In this document: piece after piece, positions 31,360-41,076 of the stretch
Position numbering within the stretch: the stretch's first letter is position 1
Layout: each line of letters begins with the position of its first letter
Source: PCC-6802 sp943367755
GTDB taxonomy: Bacteria; Cyanobacteriota; Cyanobacteriia; Pseudanabaenales; Pseudanabaenaceae
NCBI GenBank assembly: GCA_943367755.1
Contig: CALRKB020000008.1
Location: 1 to 64,000, forward strand
Direction of reading: 5' to 3'
DNA: 64,000 nucleotides
Notes under the pieces: model-generated
The model's input: the letters and a program-made list of their open reading frames with translations, nothing else
The model's database searches: none
Told to the model about the DNA's origin: nothing
Position numbers and translations under genes: made by a program

Positions 31360-33348
31360 ATGCCCCAACCTACCTCACTCACAACACAGCAGCCCTGGCA
31401 CCATTGGGAGATCGAACAGGTGTTAACACATCTGCAATCGCAAACAGAGGGACTCTCCTATGTTGTGGCGCGGCAAAGACTGCGGCGTTACGGACGCAAT
31501 CAGTTACCGAGACAGAGTTGGATTAGTCAGATTGCCTTCCAACCTCTGACTAATCCTTTTACCTATGGTCTAATTGCGATCGCCGCCGCCGTGCAATATT
31601 GGGGTGATGAAGGCTGGCCGTTTTTATTGGTAGGTATTTTTCATGCAGGTGTGGGCATGTGTTTGACTGTTTGGAGCCATCAGATCGGAGACACTACCAC
31701 ACCAAATCTCCCACTTAACGGAGAAACTAAAGATGAGATTCCTGCTGCTTTTTTAGTTTCTCCAGAGGCAAGCGTAGAAGCAATTGTGAGGCGTGATGGC
31801 GAAGAAATGGATATCCCTAGTCGCGATTTAGTCGTGGGGGATATTGTCGCGATTGCATCCGGCGATCGCCCCCAGGTTGACATACGCCTACTTGAGGCCG
31901 AGGATCTGCAAAGCGATCAAACCAGCCTCGGTGGTGGGTCACCCGCACTAAAACAAGCCCAATCCGCCCTGCCGCAGTCAACCCCTGTCCTAGAGCGCAG
32001 TAATATTGTCTATGCTGGTACGACAATTGTCTCAGGCAGAGGCTTAGGAATAGTTGTAGCCACAGGCAGGCATGTCTACGCCCAGAGGGTGGCGCACCGT
32101 AAGCGACCTTTTTCTCCAATGCATTATCTATTACGCCGCCTGCGTTGGGTCTGGTTCTACACAGTTAGTGTGGCGATCTCGCTTATGGTTGGCATTACCG
32201 TCTATCGTGACGCAACAAATTGGTATGAGATTGGTTTGATTGGTGTCGCGATCGCCATATCTACCTATCCTCAAAATCTGCTGCGTATCGCCACGTTGGC
32301 GCAGTTGCGAGGCATACGCACGCTCGCCCACAAGCGATTATGGGTAAAGTTTCCATCCACGATTGATACCCTGGCCAGACTATCTATCATTACGCTGATT
32401 CTGGAAGCAGATACTCCGCTCAGTATTGAGAATCTCACCGCAGCAGGTATCAAATGGCATGGGCTTATTCGCGCTTCTGAGACTGATGCTAAAGCCCTAG
32501 GTAAAACTCTGGGAATTGAAGTCAGTAGCTACTTTGATATGCCTATTGAGATGATTCGAGTTTGGCAAGCAGACCATCAAAGCCGCCGCGCCGCCGTTGC
32601 CATGATTGGGAAAGAGCCTGAAGATATTCCCCTGCTACAACAAGCTGATGTGGGAATTTGCGTCCGTAACTGCGCCAAGGAAGTTCAGGATAGTGCGGAA
32701 TTGATTTTACCTGGAGAATACTTTCACTATATTTCGGTCGCGATCGCCGAGGGACGTGGCGTTTTCGATCGCATCCAGCGGCTGGTCTTGCTCGTGACTA
32801 CTAATACCGCAGCGTCGATCCTACTCGTACTAGCAGCTCTCTATACAAATACCGAGATCGTACCGCTGCAAATTATCTGGATTGGTGCGATCGCTACACC
32901 TCTATTGGCTTTGCCATTTATCCTGGAGCCGACACCAACTAATATCCTCACCAGACCGGCCAGGCAGTTTCAGTCGATCTGGCGATTTAGCTCCTATCTA
33001 CGCTTAGGAACTGCGATCTCTGTGCTTTGTCTAGCCGTTGGTGCAGTACTTTGGTTTCAATATCGGGGTATATCTGTCCAACTATCAGAAGCGCGGACGA
33101 TCTCGTTTACCACCTTACTCCTAGGCCAAATCTTTTATGCTTACAGTCTATGTCGCACTTCCATAATCACCAATCTGCCACTGATTGCCGTCACGGTGTT
33201 TCTGATTGCTGCCCAGGCTGCCATAGTTAACATTCCCATCATCGGCGAGTTTTTCGCCACCGTACCATTAGATCCTATCGAGTGGGCGATCGCTGCCCTT
33301 GCTGCCACCTCCGTTTTCTGGGTAGAAGAATTGACAAAAACTAGTTAA
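31360..33348 (+). CDS. P-type ATPase-like protein lacking catalytic motifs
   Basis: 662 residues, about 250 shorter than a Ca2+-type P2 ATPase. The N-terminus (GLSYVVARQRLRRYGRNQLP) and actuator domain (VVGDIVAIASGDRPQVDIRLLEA) are recognisable, as are eight or more membrane helices. TGES is replaced by GGGS (191-194); the DKTGT phosphorylation loop reads L-E349-A-D-T-P-L-S; the nucleotide domain is essentially deleted; TM4 lacks PEGLP; and the GDGVND hinge is GKEPED. It cannot follow the normal phosphorylation cycle. The frame is intact, so it is likely maintained for another role. Confidence 0.8.
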   Translation: MPQPTSLTTQQPWHHWEIEQVLTHLQSQTEGLSYVVARQRLRRYGRNQLPRQSWISQIAFQPLTNPFTYGLIAIAAAVQYWGDEGWPFLLVGIFHAGVGMCLTVWSHQIGDTTTPNLPLNGETKDEIPAAFLVSPEASVEAIVRRDGEEMDIPSRDLVVGDIVAIASGDRPQVDIRLLEAEDLQSDQTSLGGGSPALKQAQSALPQSTPVLERSNIVYAGTTIVSGRGLGIVVATGRHVYAQRVAHRKRPFSPMHYLLRRLRWVWFYTVSVAISLMVGITVYRDATNWYEIGLIGVAIAISTYPQNLLRIATLAQLRGIRTLAHKRLWVKFPSTIDTLARLSIITLILEADTPLSIENLTAAGIKWHGLIRASETDAKALGKTLGIEVSSYFDMPIEMIRVWQADHQSRRAAVAMIGKEPEDIPLLQQADVGICVRNCAKEVQDSAELILPGEYFHYISVAIAEGRGVFDRIQRLVLLVTTNTAASILLVLAALYTNTEIVPLQIIWIGAIATPLLALPFILEPTPTNILTRPARQFQSIWRFSSYLRLGTAISVLCLAVGAVLWFQYRGISVQLSEARTISFTTLLLGQIFYAYSLCRTSIITNLPLIAVTVFLIAAQAAIVNIPIIGEFFATVPLDPIEWAIAALAATSVFWVEELTKTS

Positions 33349-33501
33349 CTAAAACGTTTGCTAGTGTTTCAAATGTGTAGACATAATATCTAGCCACCTG
33401 GCTTGACAAAGTTATCCTGTCAGAAATCAACGATACTAAACGGTAAAATGGGGTGTAGACAACACCCTCGGTTACTGATATTCATAGGAGCATTCTGAGT
33501 T

Positions 33502-36102
33502 ATGGATTCTGAAATCGTGACTGGCGCGGCTGGTTCAATTGCTTTGTTGGTTTTACTAATTGGTTATGGATTTCGCCGCCGACAACAGCAAAAGCTCCAA
33601 GCTGCTGAACAAGCTGAGCAAGCTCAGCGGGCAGAAGCTGAAAAAACGGCTTTACACGTAAAATTACAAGCGCTAACGGATGACAACCAAAAACTCACCG
33701 AAGCGATCGAGCTTGCTAAGCAAGTTGTGGCAGCCCTAGAGCAGGAGATTGCCAACTTAACTCAGACCAAGGCAACCCTAACCCAAGACTGCGAATCTCA
33801 GAAAGCTACATCTGCTCGCTTCGAGCTCGAAATCCAGTCAATTACACAGCAAAAGCAGCAGCTTGAAACCGAACTAGAGCGATCGCACCACACCACTACC
33901 TCCCTGGAGCAGCAGCTTGAGGAGCTAACGCAGCAAAACACTCAGCTCCAAACTAACCTAAAACAAGAGCTAGAGCGATCGCAGCATGTCTCTAAATCCC
34001 TAGGGAAACAGCTTCAGGATCTAACTCAGCAGAATACTCAACTCCAAACTGATCTAAAACAAGAACGAGATAGAAGTCAGGCTCTGCAACAAGAGTTAGG
34101 AACTTTAACTGAAGCTCAAAATACTCTGCACGAACAGTTAGATATGCTTCAGAACAACGCTGAGAGCCTGAATCTTGGTATCGAAGCCCTCACACAAGAG
34201 AAGCAACAGCTTGACTCACTATACCAGCAGACTAAAGTTCAGGTTTCTGCCTTAGAGAAACAGTTATCGCAAGTCTCTCAGCAGCATCAACAGCTAAAGC
34301 TCGAACTCCAACAAAAGCAAACACAGCATGAGCAGGAAATAGCTCAAGAGCAAGCTGCAAAAGAAGATCTGCAACTACAACTGCAAACTTTAACCCAAGC
34401 TACTAATCAGGCAAATCTGCATTTTAACCAAGCACAAGCAACTATTGCCGCCCTGGAGCTACAGATCGATACTCTCACGCAAGCGAAAAGCGATCTAGAA
34501 AGCTCACTGACACTTAACCAGGAGCAGACGCAAGCATTAGAAGCTACGATTAATCGCCTGAATCAACAACAAGAACAGCAACAGCAGCAAGCTAGCCAAG
34601 ATCTACAAAAAGCTCAAACCCAGATTGCCGCGCTGCAAACCCAGTTAAAAACACTAGAGCAGCAAGAGCAACAGCTATCAACTAGTCTGACTGAACAACA
34701 AGAGCAGAACCAAATCCTTCAGACACAAATTGCCCAAGAACGGCAGCAAAATCAAACAGCGATCGCCACGCTCCAAAAGCATGTGCAAACATTGGAAGGA
34801 ACGCTGCAAGAGAGATCTCCTCAATTGCAAGCATCCCAACAACAGATTCTCGATCTTGCTCAGGAACGCGATCGCCTCACGCATTCACTCCAAACCACCC
34901 AAAGCGATCTGAGCCGCCTGCAACAACAAATCAAGGCACTACAACAGGAGAAACAAGATCTCGCCGCGATCGCCCAGGAAAAGGAGTCCACCACAATTAC
35001 TCTGGAAGCACAAATTACGCAATTAACACAAGAACGTTCTCAGTTAGACCAGAACCTCCAATCATCTCAAGCAAATTTAAACGAGCTACAGGCATATGTT
35101 AGCGAACTAGAGCAGGATAACGCCCGCACTATCCAGGTACTCAAGGAAAGCGAAGCAAAACCGATTGCCCTCGAAAGTCAGATGACCGAGCTAGCACAGG
35201 AACGCGATCGCCTACGTCAGACCCTTGAAACCACGCAATTAAACCTGACACAAATCGAAGCTCAAAAAGCTCAACTCGAATCAGCACTCGAAGCTTCCGA
35301 ATCTAATTCCTCATCTCTGGCTAGCCAGATCGAACATCTCACGTTGACGGCTCAAGAGCGCGATCGCCTCGCCGATGAATTGCAGAGTGCTGGGAACACA
35401 ATTGCCGATCTACAAAATCAAATTACTGAACTAGCCGATCGACTAGCTACTGAATTAGCAAACAAGACAATCCCCCCATCAAATCTGACAGAGGCTCCAC
35501 CAGAATTGATGCAGCAGCTTGAAGCACTTAAGCAAGAGCGCGAACAGATGCGCCAAGGTCTGCAAGAAGCTAGCCAGGTTGTGGGATCTTTGGAACATCA
35601 GGTCAAGACACTCCAACAGGAAAAAGGACAATTAGAAGAAGCGACCAGGATGGCTAGGGATGTGGTTGCCTTTTTGGAACAGCAGGTTCAGGATCTCACG
35701 ACGCAAAATCAGCAAGTCACCAACACATCTCAGCAATCGCAAGGCGAACCTTCACTCCAGACCGACAAATTGGATATTGCACCACCAGTAGATATCCCCC
35801 AAACTATTCCTCAAAATGAGGTGGAAACACCTCCATCAATAGCTGGCGAAAGTTCTACAAAAAACCTGGAGGACCAAACTTTCGTAATCACAGGCACATT
35901 CACTACCCTTAGCTATGAGCAAGTCAAAAATCTAATCGAAGAGGCAGGAGGACGCATTAATGCTATCCCCAGTGGGAAAACCAGCTATATAGTGGTCGGG
36001 CAAAATCCAGGTAATAATAAGCTGTCAAAAGCTGAAAAACACGGCATACCAAAACTCACTGAAGTAGAGCTAATGGAATTACTAGGAATGCGATCGCTCT
36101 GA
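33502..36102 (+). CDS. Membrane-anchored coiled-coil protein with C-terminal BRCT domain
   Basis: 866 residues. A membrane helix at about 8-24 (GSIALLVLLIGYGF) precedes RRRQQQK. Residues 30-740 are Gln/Glu/Leu-rich coiled coil with recurring TLEQQI- and LTQERDRL-type heptads. The last 75 residues are a BRCT domain (DQTFVITGTFTTLSYEQVKN, then GGRINAIPSGKTSYIVVGQNPG and KAEKHGIPKLTE), of the type closing NAD-dependent DNA ligase. A BRCT domain on a membrane-tethered rod could link the membrane to DNA or to a phosphoprotein. Function unknown. Confidence 0.8.
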   Translation: MDSEIVTGAAGSIALLVLLIGYGFRRRQQQKLQAAEQAEQAQRAEAEKTALHVKLQALTDDNQKLTEAIELAKQVVAALEQEIANLTQTKATLTQDCESQKATSARFELEIQSITQQKQQLETELERSHHTTTSLEQQLEELTQQNTQLQTNLKQELERSQHVSKSLGKQLQDLTQQNTQLQTDLKQERDRSQALQQELGTLTEAQNTLHEQLDMLQNNAESLNLGIEALTQEKQQLDSLYQQTKVQVSALEKQLSQVSQQHQQLKLELQQKQTQHEQEIAQEQAAKEDLQLQLQTLTQATNQANLHFNQAQATIAALELQIDTLTQAKSDLESSLTLNQEQTQALEATINRLNQQQEQQQQQASQDLQKAQTQIAALQTQLKTLEQQEQQLSTSLTEQQEQNQILQTQIAQERQQNQTAIATLQKHVQTLEGTLQERSPQLQASQQQILDLAQERDRLTHSLQTTQSDLSRLQQQIKALQQEKQDLAAIAQEKESTTITLEAQITQLTQERSQLDQNLQSSQANLNELQAYVSELEQDNARTIQVLKESEAKPIALESQMTELAQERDRLRQTLETTQLNLTQIEAQKAQLESALEASESNSSSLASQIEHLTLTAQERDRLADELQSAGNTIADLQNQITELADRLATELANKTIPPSNLTEAPPELMQQLEALKQEREQMRQGLQEASQVVGSLEHQVKTLQQEKGQLEEATRMARDVVAFLEQQVQDLTTQNQQVTNTSQQSQGEPSLQTDKLDIAPPVDIPQTIPQNEVETPPSIAGESSTKNLEDQTFVITGTFTTLSYEQVKNLIEEAGGRINAIPSGKTSYIVVGQNPGNNKLSKAEKHGIPKLTEVELMELLGMRSL

Positions 36103-36125
36103 GGATCGATCTTGGCGCGTCAACT

Positions 36126-36176
36126 AGATTTTGTCTGTATAAATCAGCATTTAGGTGTGTTGTACGGACAAAATCT
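36126..36176 (+). terminator. Hairpin after the coiled-coil/BRCT gene
   Basis: Arms AGATTTTGTCTGTA (36126-36139) and TACGGACAAAATCT (36163-36176) pair over 14 bases with one G-U, loop 23 bases. Positioned 24 bases after the stop codon; no T-run. Could instead be a palindromic repeat. Confidence 0.4.
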
Positions 36177-36258
36177 GTATATTCCTGGAAAAGGGGTATT
36201 ATCAGGGATAGTTCACAATAGAATTAAAGCTAATTGAAATTGAGCTATAAATTGAGCT

Positions 36259-37029
36259 ATGAACTTTGCCAAAGTTTTTATGACGCTGACCTTAATAGGG
36301 CTGATCGGGTGGTCGATTCCTGTGGTTGAGGCTTGGGCTTCAGAATCTGCAACGGATTTGCTCAAACTTGGGCTAGAAAGATTACAAAATAAGGACTATC
36401 GGGGTGCGATCGAAGATTTCTCCCAGGCTATCCAAGCAGACCCCAAACTGACGGATGCTTATATCCAGCGAGGCATTGCTCAACACGAATTAGAAGAGTA
36501 TCAAAGCGCGATCGCTGACTTTAGTAAGGTTCTGGAAATAGATTCTCATAATGCTGTTGCTACTTACAATCGGGGCGAAGCACGTTTCCATTTACAAGAT
36601 TTGCCAGGTGCGATCGCAGATTTCGATCGAGCCATCCAAATTAATCCCAACTATGCCAGAGCTTATAGCGATCGTGGTGTTGCTCATGGAGTTATGGGTA
36701 ATTTGCCAAGATCCCTAGCCGATCTCAATCGTGCCATTGAGATCGATTCTAATTATGCAGATGCTTACTATAATCGCGGCAAAGTTCGTACAGGTTTAAG
36801 CGATTCAAAAGGAGCGATCGCCGACTACACCAGAGCTGTAGAACTCAATCCCAATTTGGCAGATGCCTATGGGAATCGCGGCATTTTGTTGTACAACATG
36901 GGAAATAAACAAAGGGCGATCGCAGATTTACAAAGAGCCGCCGATCTATTCAAGCAGGAAGGTAATCAGGACAGTTATCAAAAGACACTGAACCTACTGC
37001 AACAATTGCAACAGGAGACAAAACAATAG
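36259..37029 (+). CDS. Exported TPR protein
   Basis: 256 residues. The first 28 residues form a signal peptide (FMTLTLIGLIGWSIPVVEAWA). Residues 35-250 contain about six tetratricopeptide repeats with the usual G-A-I-x-D-F-x-x-A-I-x-x-(D/N)-P spacing and A-Y-x-(D/N)-RG helices. Probably a periplasmic or lumenal scaffold; partners unknown. Confidence 0.85.
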   Translation: MNFAKVFMTLTLIGLIGWSIPVVEAWASESATDLLKLGLERLQNKDYRGAIEDFSQAIQADPKLTDAYIQRGIAQHELEEYQSAIADFSKVLEIDSHNAVATYNRGEARFHLQDLPGAIADFDRAIQINPNYARAYSDRGVAHGVMGNLPRSLADLNRAIEIDSNYADAYYNRGKVRTGLSDSKGAIADYTRAVELNPNLADAYGNRGILLYNMGNKQRAIADLQRAADLFKQEGNQDSYQKTLNLLQQLQQETKQ

Positions 37030-37060
37030 AACTTTATAATTACTTGAACAAATACTATTG

Positions 37061-38125
37061 TTAATGAAGATGCCGGTGGTGAATATCGGGATAATGCCGA
37101 TGTTTGTGTAGGATTAGTTGGTGTTTGTGGAGATGGCTATGAGTTTTGTGGCTAGCAAATCTGCCAAAATGTTTGTGCTGATGGTGATCGTCATGAATAT
37201 GACTATGCTCGTGTACGATCACTTCATGCAGGTGCTGGTGGTCGTGCTGCTCAGTCAGGTGTAGCCAAACTCCGATTCCCATCAATCCTGTGGCCAGGAT
37301 TAAGTTAGTTGTGATTGCCTCCTTGAAAAAGAGAATAGCGATCGCCGCTCCCATAAACGGTGCGATCGCGAAATAGGCTCCCGTTCTAGAGGTGCCAATA
37401 TACCTCAGAGCTAAGATAAACAATACGAGACTAATACCATAGCCAAAGAATCCTACAATAAAGCTCAATCCTATAATCAAAGGACTGGGTAGATAATTTC
37501 CCATAGCCAGAGCGATTGCTATGTTCACAGTTCCCGCTACACATCCTTTCAGTGTGGCAATTTGGAGAGGATCGGCAGAGGAGATTTTACGAGTCAGGTT
37601 ATTATCAATTGCCCACCCCAGACATGCCGCGATAATTAATAGAAATCCCCAGTTACCATCAAAGTCGAGGCGACCCTGCCAGGATAGTACAGCGCTACCT
37701 GTGGTAATTGCTCCCATGCCTATGGCAATGCGGCGATCGAAATGCTCTTGAAATACAAACCACGCGATCAGTGCTGTAAGTACGCTTTCCAAATTAAGTA
37801 AAAGCGATGCGATCGCCGCAGGTGTAGCGATCAGTCCTAGCATCATCAAGGCAGGAGCAAGTACGCCACCGGCGAGAATGGCACCGCCTAGCCATAACCA
37901 ATCGCTGTGCTTCAAACTAGCTTCAGCAGATTGTTGAACCCAAAATCTCTTACTAATTAATTGAATGAGAACTAATCCTAGACCAGAACCTAGATATAGT
38001 AATCCCGCTAGCATCTGAGGTGAAGTTTCACCTAATAGAGCTTTCGCCAACGGTGTACTCACACCAAATAGAATTGCAGCGGCGATCGCAAAGAATACAC
38101 CAGATGACAATTGGCTTCGACTCAT
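37061..38125 (-). CDS. EamA/DMT-family permease with His-rich tail
   Basis: 354 residues from the ATG at 38123-38125; a longer frame would run into the ATPase gene. About ten membrane helices in two EamA halves (ILFGVSTPLAKALLG; GTSRTGAYFAIAPFMGAAIAIL). The last 65 residues hold more than 20 His (HEHSHIHDDHHQHKH and similar), facing one side of the membrane. Last gene of the operon with the Zn/Cd-type ATPase, 32 bases apart. Metal transport or buffering is inferred from the tail and context. Confidence 0.8.
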   Translation of the reverse strand: MSRSQLSSGVFFAIAAAILFGVSTPLAKALLGETSPQMLAGLLYLGSGLGLVLIQLISKRFWVQQSAEASLKHSDWLWLGGAILAGGVLAPALMMLGLIATPAAIASLLLNLESVLTALIAWFVFQEHFDRRIAIGMGAITTGSAVLSWQGRLDFDGNWGFLLIIAACLGWAIDNNLTRKISSADPLQIATLKGCVAGTVNIAIALAMGNYLPSPLIIGLSFIVGFFGYGISLVLFILALRYIGTSRTGAYFAIAPFMGAAIAILFFKEAITTNLILATGLMGIGVWLHLTEQHDHQHLHEVIVHEHSHIHDDHHQHKHFGRFASHKTHSHLHKHQLILHKHRHYPDIHHRHLH

Positions 38126-38157
38126 AAGTTTGTATAGTTTGAAACTACGTTTGAATC

Positions 38158-40221
38158 TTATCGCAACACTCTTGTCGCATTCGCGATCGCGGCCAGAGCC
38201 ACACCAACATCGGCAAACACAGCTTCCCACATCGTTGCTAAACCGAACGCTCCTAAGATCATGAATACTCCTTTGATAGACATGGCTAGCACAATATTCT
38301 GGAGAACGATTCTGCGGGTCTTACGCGCTACTTGAATCGCTTCACCAATTTTGGCAGGGGAATCGTTCATAATCACAACATCAGCAGATGCAATTGCCGC
38401 ATCGGAACCCAATCCACCCATCGCGATCCCAATATCTGCTCTGGCCAGTACAGGTGCATCATTGATGCCATCGCCCACAAAGATTACCTTATCTTGTTTG
38501 CCTGCAAGAGCGATGATCTTTTCGATTGCGGCCACCTTGCCCTCAGGTAATAGTTCCGCTATATAAGAAGTCAGACCAAGTTGCCAAGCAATACTTTCCG
38601 CAACTTTTTGATTATCTCCTGTCAGCATAACTGTTTGAGTCACACCTAGCTGCTTCAAGGCTTGTATCGCCTGCCCTGCATCTTCTTTGATTTGATCGGC
38701 AATTGTGATGTAGCCTGCATACTGGCGATCGACCGCAACATGCGCAACTGTACCAGAGATATCGCAAGTGTCGTGGGCAATGTCTTCTAAATGCAATAGG
38801 CGATCATTCCCTGCAATCACGGTGCGATTCCCTATTTCCTGCGGAAACACTTCGCGGATTTCCTGCGGAAACGCTTCGCGAGCGGGATGCGTTCCGTTGC
38901 CCACCATTGCCCGAATACCGTGTCCTGCGATTTCCTCGTAATTTGTGACCACAGATAGATCGAGTTCTCCCTCATATGCTTCTCGGATCGATTGCGCGAT
39001 AGGATGGTTTGATCGCGCTTCCACATGAGCAGCGAAGGATAGCAATTCTGCTTTGGTAAAGCCATTATGCGGCACAATTTGCGTAACTTGGAAAACTCCT
39101 TTGGTCAGCGTCCCTGTTTTATCGAATACAACCGTCTTCACCTGGGTAAGTGTATCGAGAAAGGTCGAACCTTTAATCAAAATACCTCGTTTGGCGGCTC
39201 CACCAATGCCACCAAAATATCCCAAGGGAATACTAATTACTAAGCCACAGGGACAGGAGATCACCAGAATGACTAGCGCCCGATACACCCATTCAGCCGA
39301 GTTAGCATTGGAAATGAATAGGGGCGGAATTAGGGCGATCGCCAATGATACAAACACTACAATTGGAGTATAAATCCTGGCGAATTTGGTGATAAATTTC
39401 TCTGTCTCAGCCTTCTTACTGCTGGCATTTTCCACCAGATCGAGAATCTTGGCGATCGATGACTCAGCAAATAGCTTTGTGACTTTAATATCAAGTACGC
39501 CTGTTTTGTTGATTGTGCCTGCTAACATAGATTCACCCATCCTAACCGTGTGAGGTACAGATTCTCCCGTCAGCGCAGATGTGTCAACTTGGGAAGCACC
39601 TGCGATAATCTCTCCATCCAAGGGAATCTTTTCACCGGCGGTGACGGTAATAATTTCTCCCACTTTGACCTGGTCGGGTGCTATTTTCAGAATCCGATCG
39701 TCAACTTTAAGATTGGCATAGTCTGGACGGGTTTCGAGTAAAGCTTTAATTGATCGCCGCGAGTTGCCCACGGCATATTCTTGAAACAGTTCGCCAATTT
39801 TGTAGAACAACATCACAGCAACTGCCTCAGGTAGCTTGTGAATAGCGATCGCACCGAGTGTAGCGACGGTCATTAAAAAGTTTTCGTCAAACCATCTACC
39901 CTTAAGAATGTTGCGCCCTGCGATCATCAGCACATTCCAACCAGCTAAAAGGTATGCAGAGATAAAGATGGCATACTCAGCGATCGCAAAAGGAGTGTTG
40001 TGCAAAGTTTCTTCAAATCCCATCCCTACACCAAACAGTGCAATCACCAATACGACAGGAGCTAGCTCTGCTCTAAGGTCAAATCCGCCTTCGCTGTGAC
40101 TGTGTTCATGCTCATGTTCGCGGTCATGACTGTTTTCGCGATCGCGATCGGGTTTGTGGTCATGACTTTCCTTCTGCTGGCGATCGTCATCATGACTGGA
40201 ACATCCACAGTGTTTGGACAT
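38158..40221 (-). CDS. zntA: Zn/Cd/Pb-type P1B ATPase
   Basis: 687 residues. A His/Asp/Glu-rich N-terminus (EHEHEHSHSEGG) replaces the usual CxxC metal domain. Catalytic motifs are TGES (ALTGESVPH), SCPCGLV in the transport helix, DKTGTLT, SNHPIA in the nucleotide domain and GDGINDAPVLA. SCPCG with the surrounding helices fits group P1B-2 (Zn2+, Cd2+, Pb2+). Two tandem 24-bp units insert 16 residues in the nucleotide domain (separate entry). 47 bases downstream of the response regulator. Confidence 0.92.
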   Translation of the reverse strand: MSKHCGCSSHDDDRQQKESHDHKPDRDRENSHDREHEHEHSHSEGGFDLRAELAPVVLVIALFGVGMGFEETLHNTPFAIAEYAIFISAYLLAGWNVLMIAGRNILKGRWFDENFLMTVATLGAIAIHKLPEAVAVMLFYKIGELFQEYAVGNSRRSIKALLETRPDYANLKVDDRILKIAPDQVKVGEIITVTAGEKIPLDGEIIAGASQVDTSALTGESVPHTVRMGESMLAGTINKTGVLDIKVTKLFAESSIAKILDLVENASSKKAETEKFITKFARIYTPIVVFVSLAIALIPPLFISNANSAEWVYRALVILVISCPCGLVISIPLGYFGGIGGAAKRGILIKGSTFLDTLTQVKTVVFDKTGTLTKGVFQVTQIVPHNGFTKAELLSFAAHVEARSNHPIAQSIREAYEGELDLSVVTNYEEIAGHGIRAMVGNGTHPAREAFPQEIREVFPQEIGNRTVIAGNDRLLHLEDIAHDTCDISGTVAHVAVDRQYAGYITIADQIKEDAGQAIQALKQLGVTQTVMLTGDNQKVAESIAWQLGLTSYIAELLPEGKVAAIEKIIALAGKQDKVIFVGDGINDAPVLARADIGIAMGGLGSDAAIASADVVIMNDSPAKIGEAIQVARKTRRIVLQNIVLAMSIKGVFMILGAFGLATMWEAVFADVGVALAAIANATRVLR
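38834..38881. repeat. Two tandem 24-bp repeats inside zntA
   Basis: The units at 38834-38857 and 38858-38881 match in 22 of 24 bases (core TTTCCTGCGGAAAC-x-CTTCGCG). On the coding strand they add (A)REAFPQEI and REVFPQEI, in frame, between GNGTHPA and GNRTVIAGN. This GC-rich palindromic core resembles short dispersed repeats seen in cyanobacteria. Confidence 0.75.
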
Positions 40222-40268
40222 ACTATTGAATGTATGAGAGGTTATTCATATATTGCCACATCAATGAT

Positions 40269-40985
40269 TCAAGATGGTGGATTGAGACGATAGCCCATAC
40301 CTGGAATAGTTTCAATTAGCTTGTCGTAACCATATTCACCTAGCTTACGCCGCAATAAACGTACTTGAGCGGCAACAACATTACTAATCGGTTCCGCATC
40401 GATTTCCCAAAGTTGATTCATGAGGCGATCGCGGCTTAATATCTGATTTGGATGTCGCATAAAATATTCGAGTAGCTGAAATTCTTTGTTAGTCAGGAAT
40501 AGTACCTGTGGGCGATTCCCTACGGGATGTGTATCGCCGCGATCGTCTTGTACGGTAACGGTCGAAGTGTTAAAGTCCAATACCAGAGTACCGACTTGTA
40601 ATTGCTGCGGTTGCATCTGTGGCGATCGCCGCTGTAAGGCTCTCAATCTTGCCAATAGTTCGGCGATTTTAAACGGTTTTACCAAATAGTCATCGGCTCC
40701 GGCATCGAGTCCTGCTACCTTATCTGCCATGCCATCTTTAGCTGTGAGCATCAGGATTGGCAATGGATTACCCTGAGCACGGAGGCGTTGGCAGAGTTCG
40801 ATGCCTGATAGACCAGGTAATAGCCAGTCAAGAATAGCGATTGTATACTGCGTACTCTGATTTTCGAGATATTGCCAAGCGCGATCGCCATCTTGGAACC
40901 AATCGACTATGTACTTCTCCTGGTTGAGACTATGTTGGATTATGCGTCCTAGATCTAGCTCATCTTCAACTAATAGGATTTTCAT
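40269..40985 (-). CDS. OmpR-family response regulator
   Basis: 238 residues. The receiver has acidic pair VEDE, acceptor Asp in AILDWLLPGLSG, Thr in LMLTAKD and Lys in LVKPFKIAEL. The C-terminal winged helix (LTNKEFQLLEYFMRHPNQIL, then RLLRRKLGEYGYDKLIETI) binds DNA. Sequence style is that of RppA/ManR/NrsR-type metal or redox regulators. It starts the operon with zntA and the His-tailed permease, but no histidine kinase is adjacent. Confidence 0.9.
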   Translation of the reverse strand: MKILLVEDELDLGRIIQHSLNQEKYIVDWFQDGDRAWQYLENQSTQYTIAILDWLLPGLSGIELCQRLRAQGNPLPILMLTAKDGMADKVAGLDAGADDYLVKPFKIAELLARLRALQRRSPQMQPQQLQVGTLVLDFNTSTVTVQDDRGDTHPVGNRPQVLFLTNKEFQLLEYFMRHPNQILSRDRLMNQLWEIDAEPISNVVAAQVRLLRRKLGEYGYDKLIETIPGMGYRLNPPS

Positions 40986-41076
40986 ACGACCTTATAGGTA
41001 AATGAGATAGCACTTTACACGCCACCAAAAATTTGCTGTGGATTTAACTTTAATTCTGGTGAGAATTAGAAGAAGT

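Noticed and set aside
33520..35760. Very repetitive CAA/GAA-rich DNA
   Set aside because: Explained by the Gln/Glu-rich coiled coil; the frame is continuous over 866 codons.
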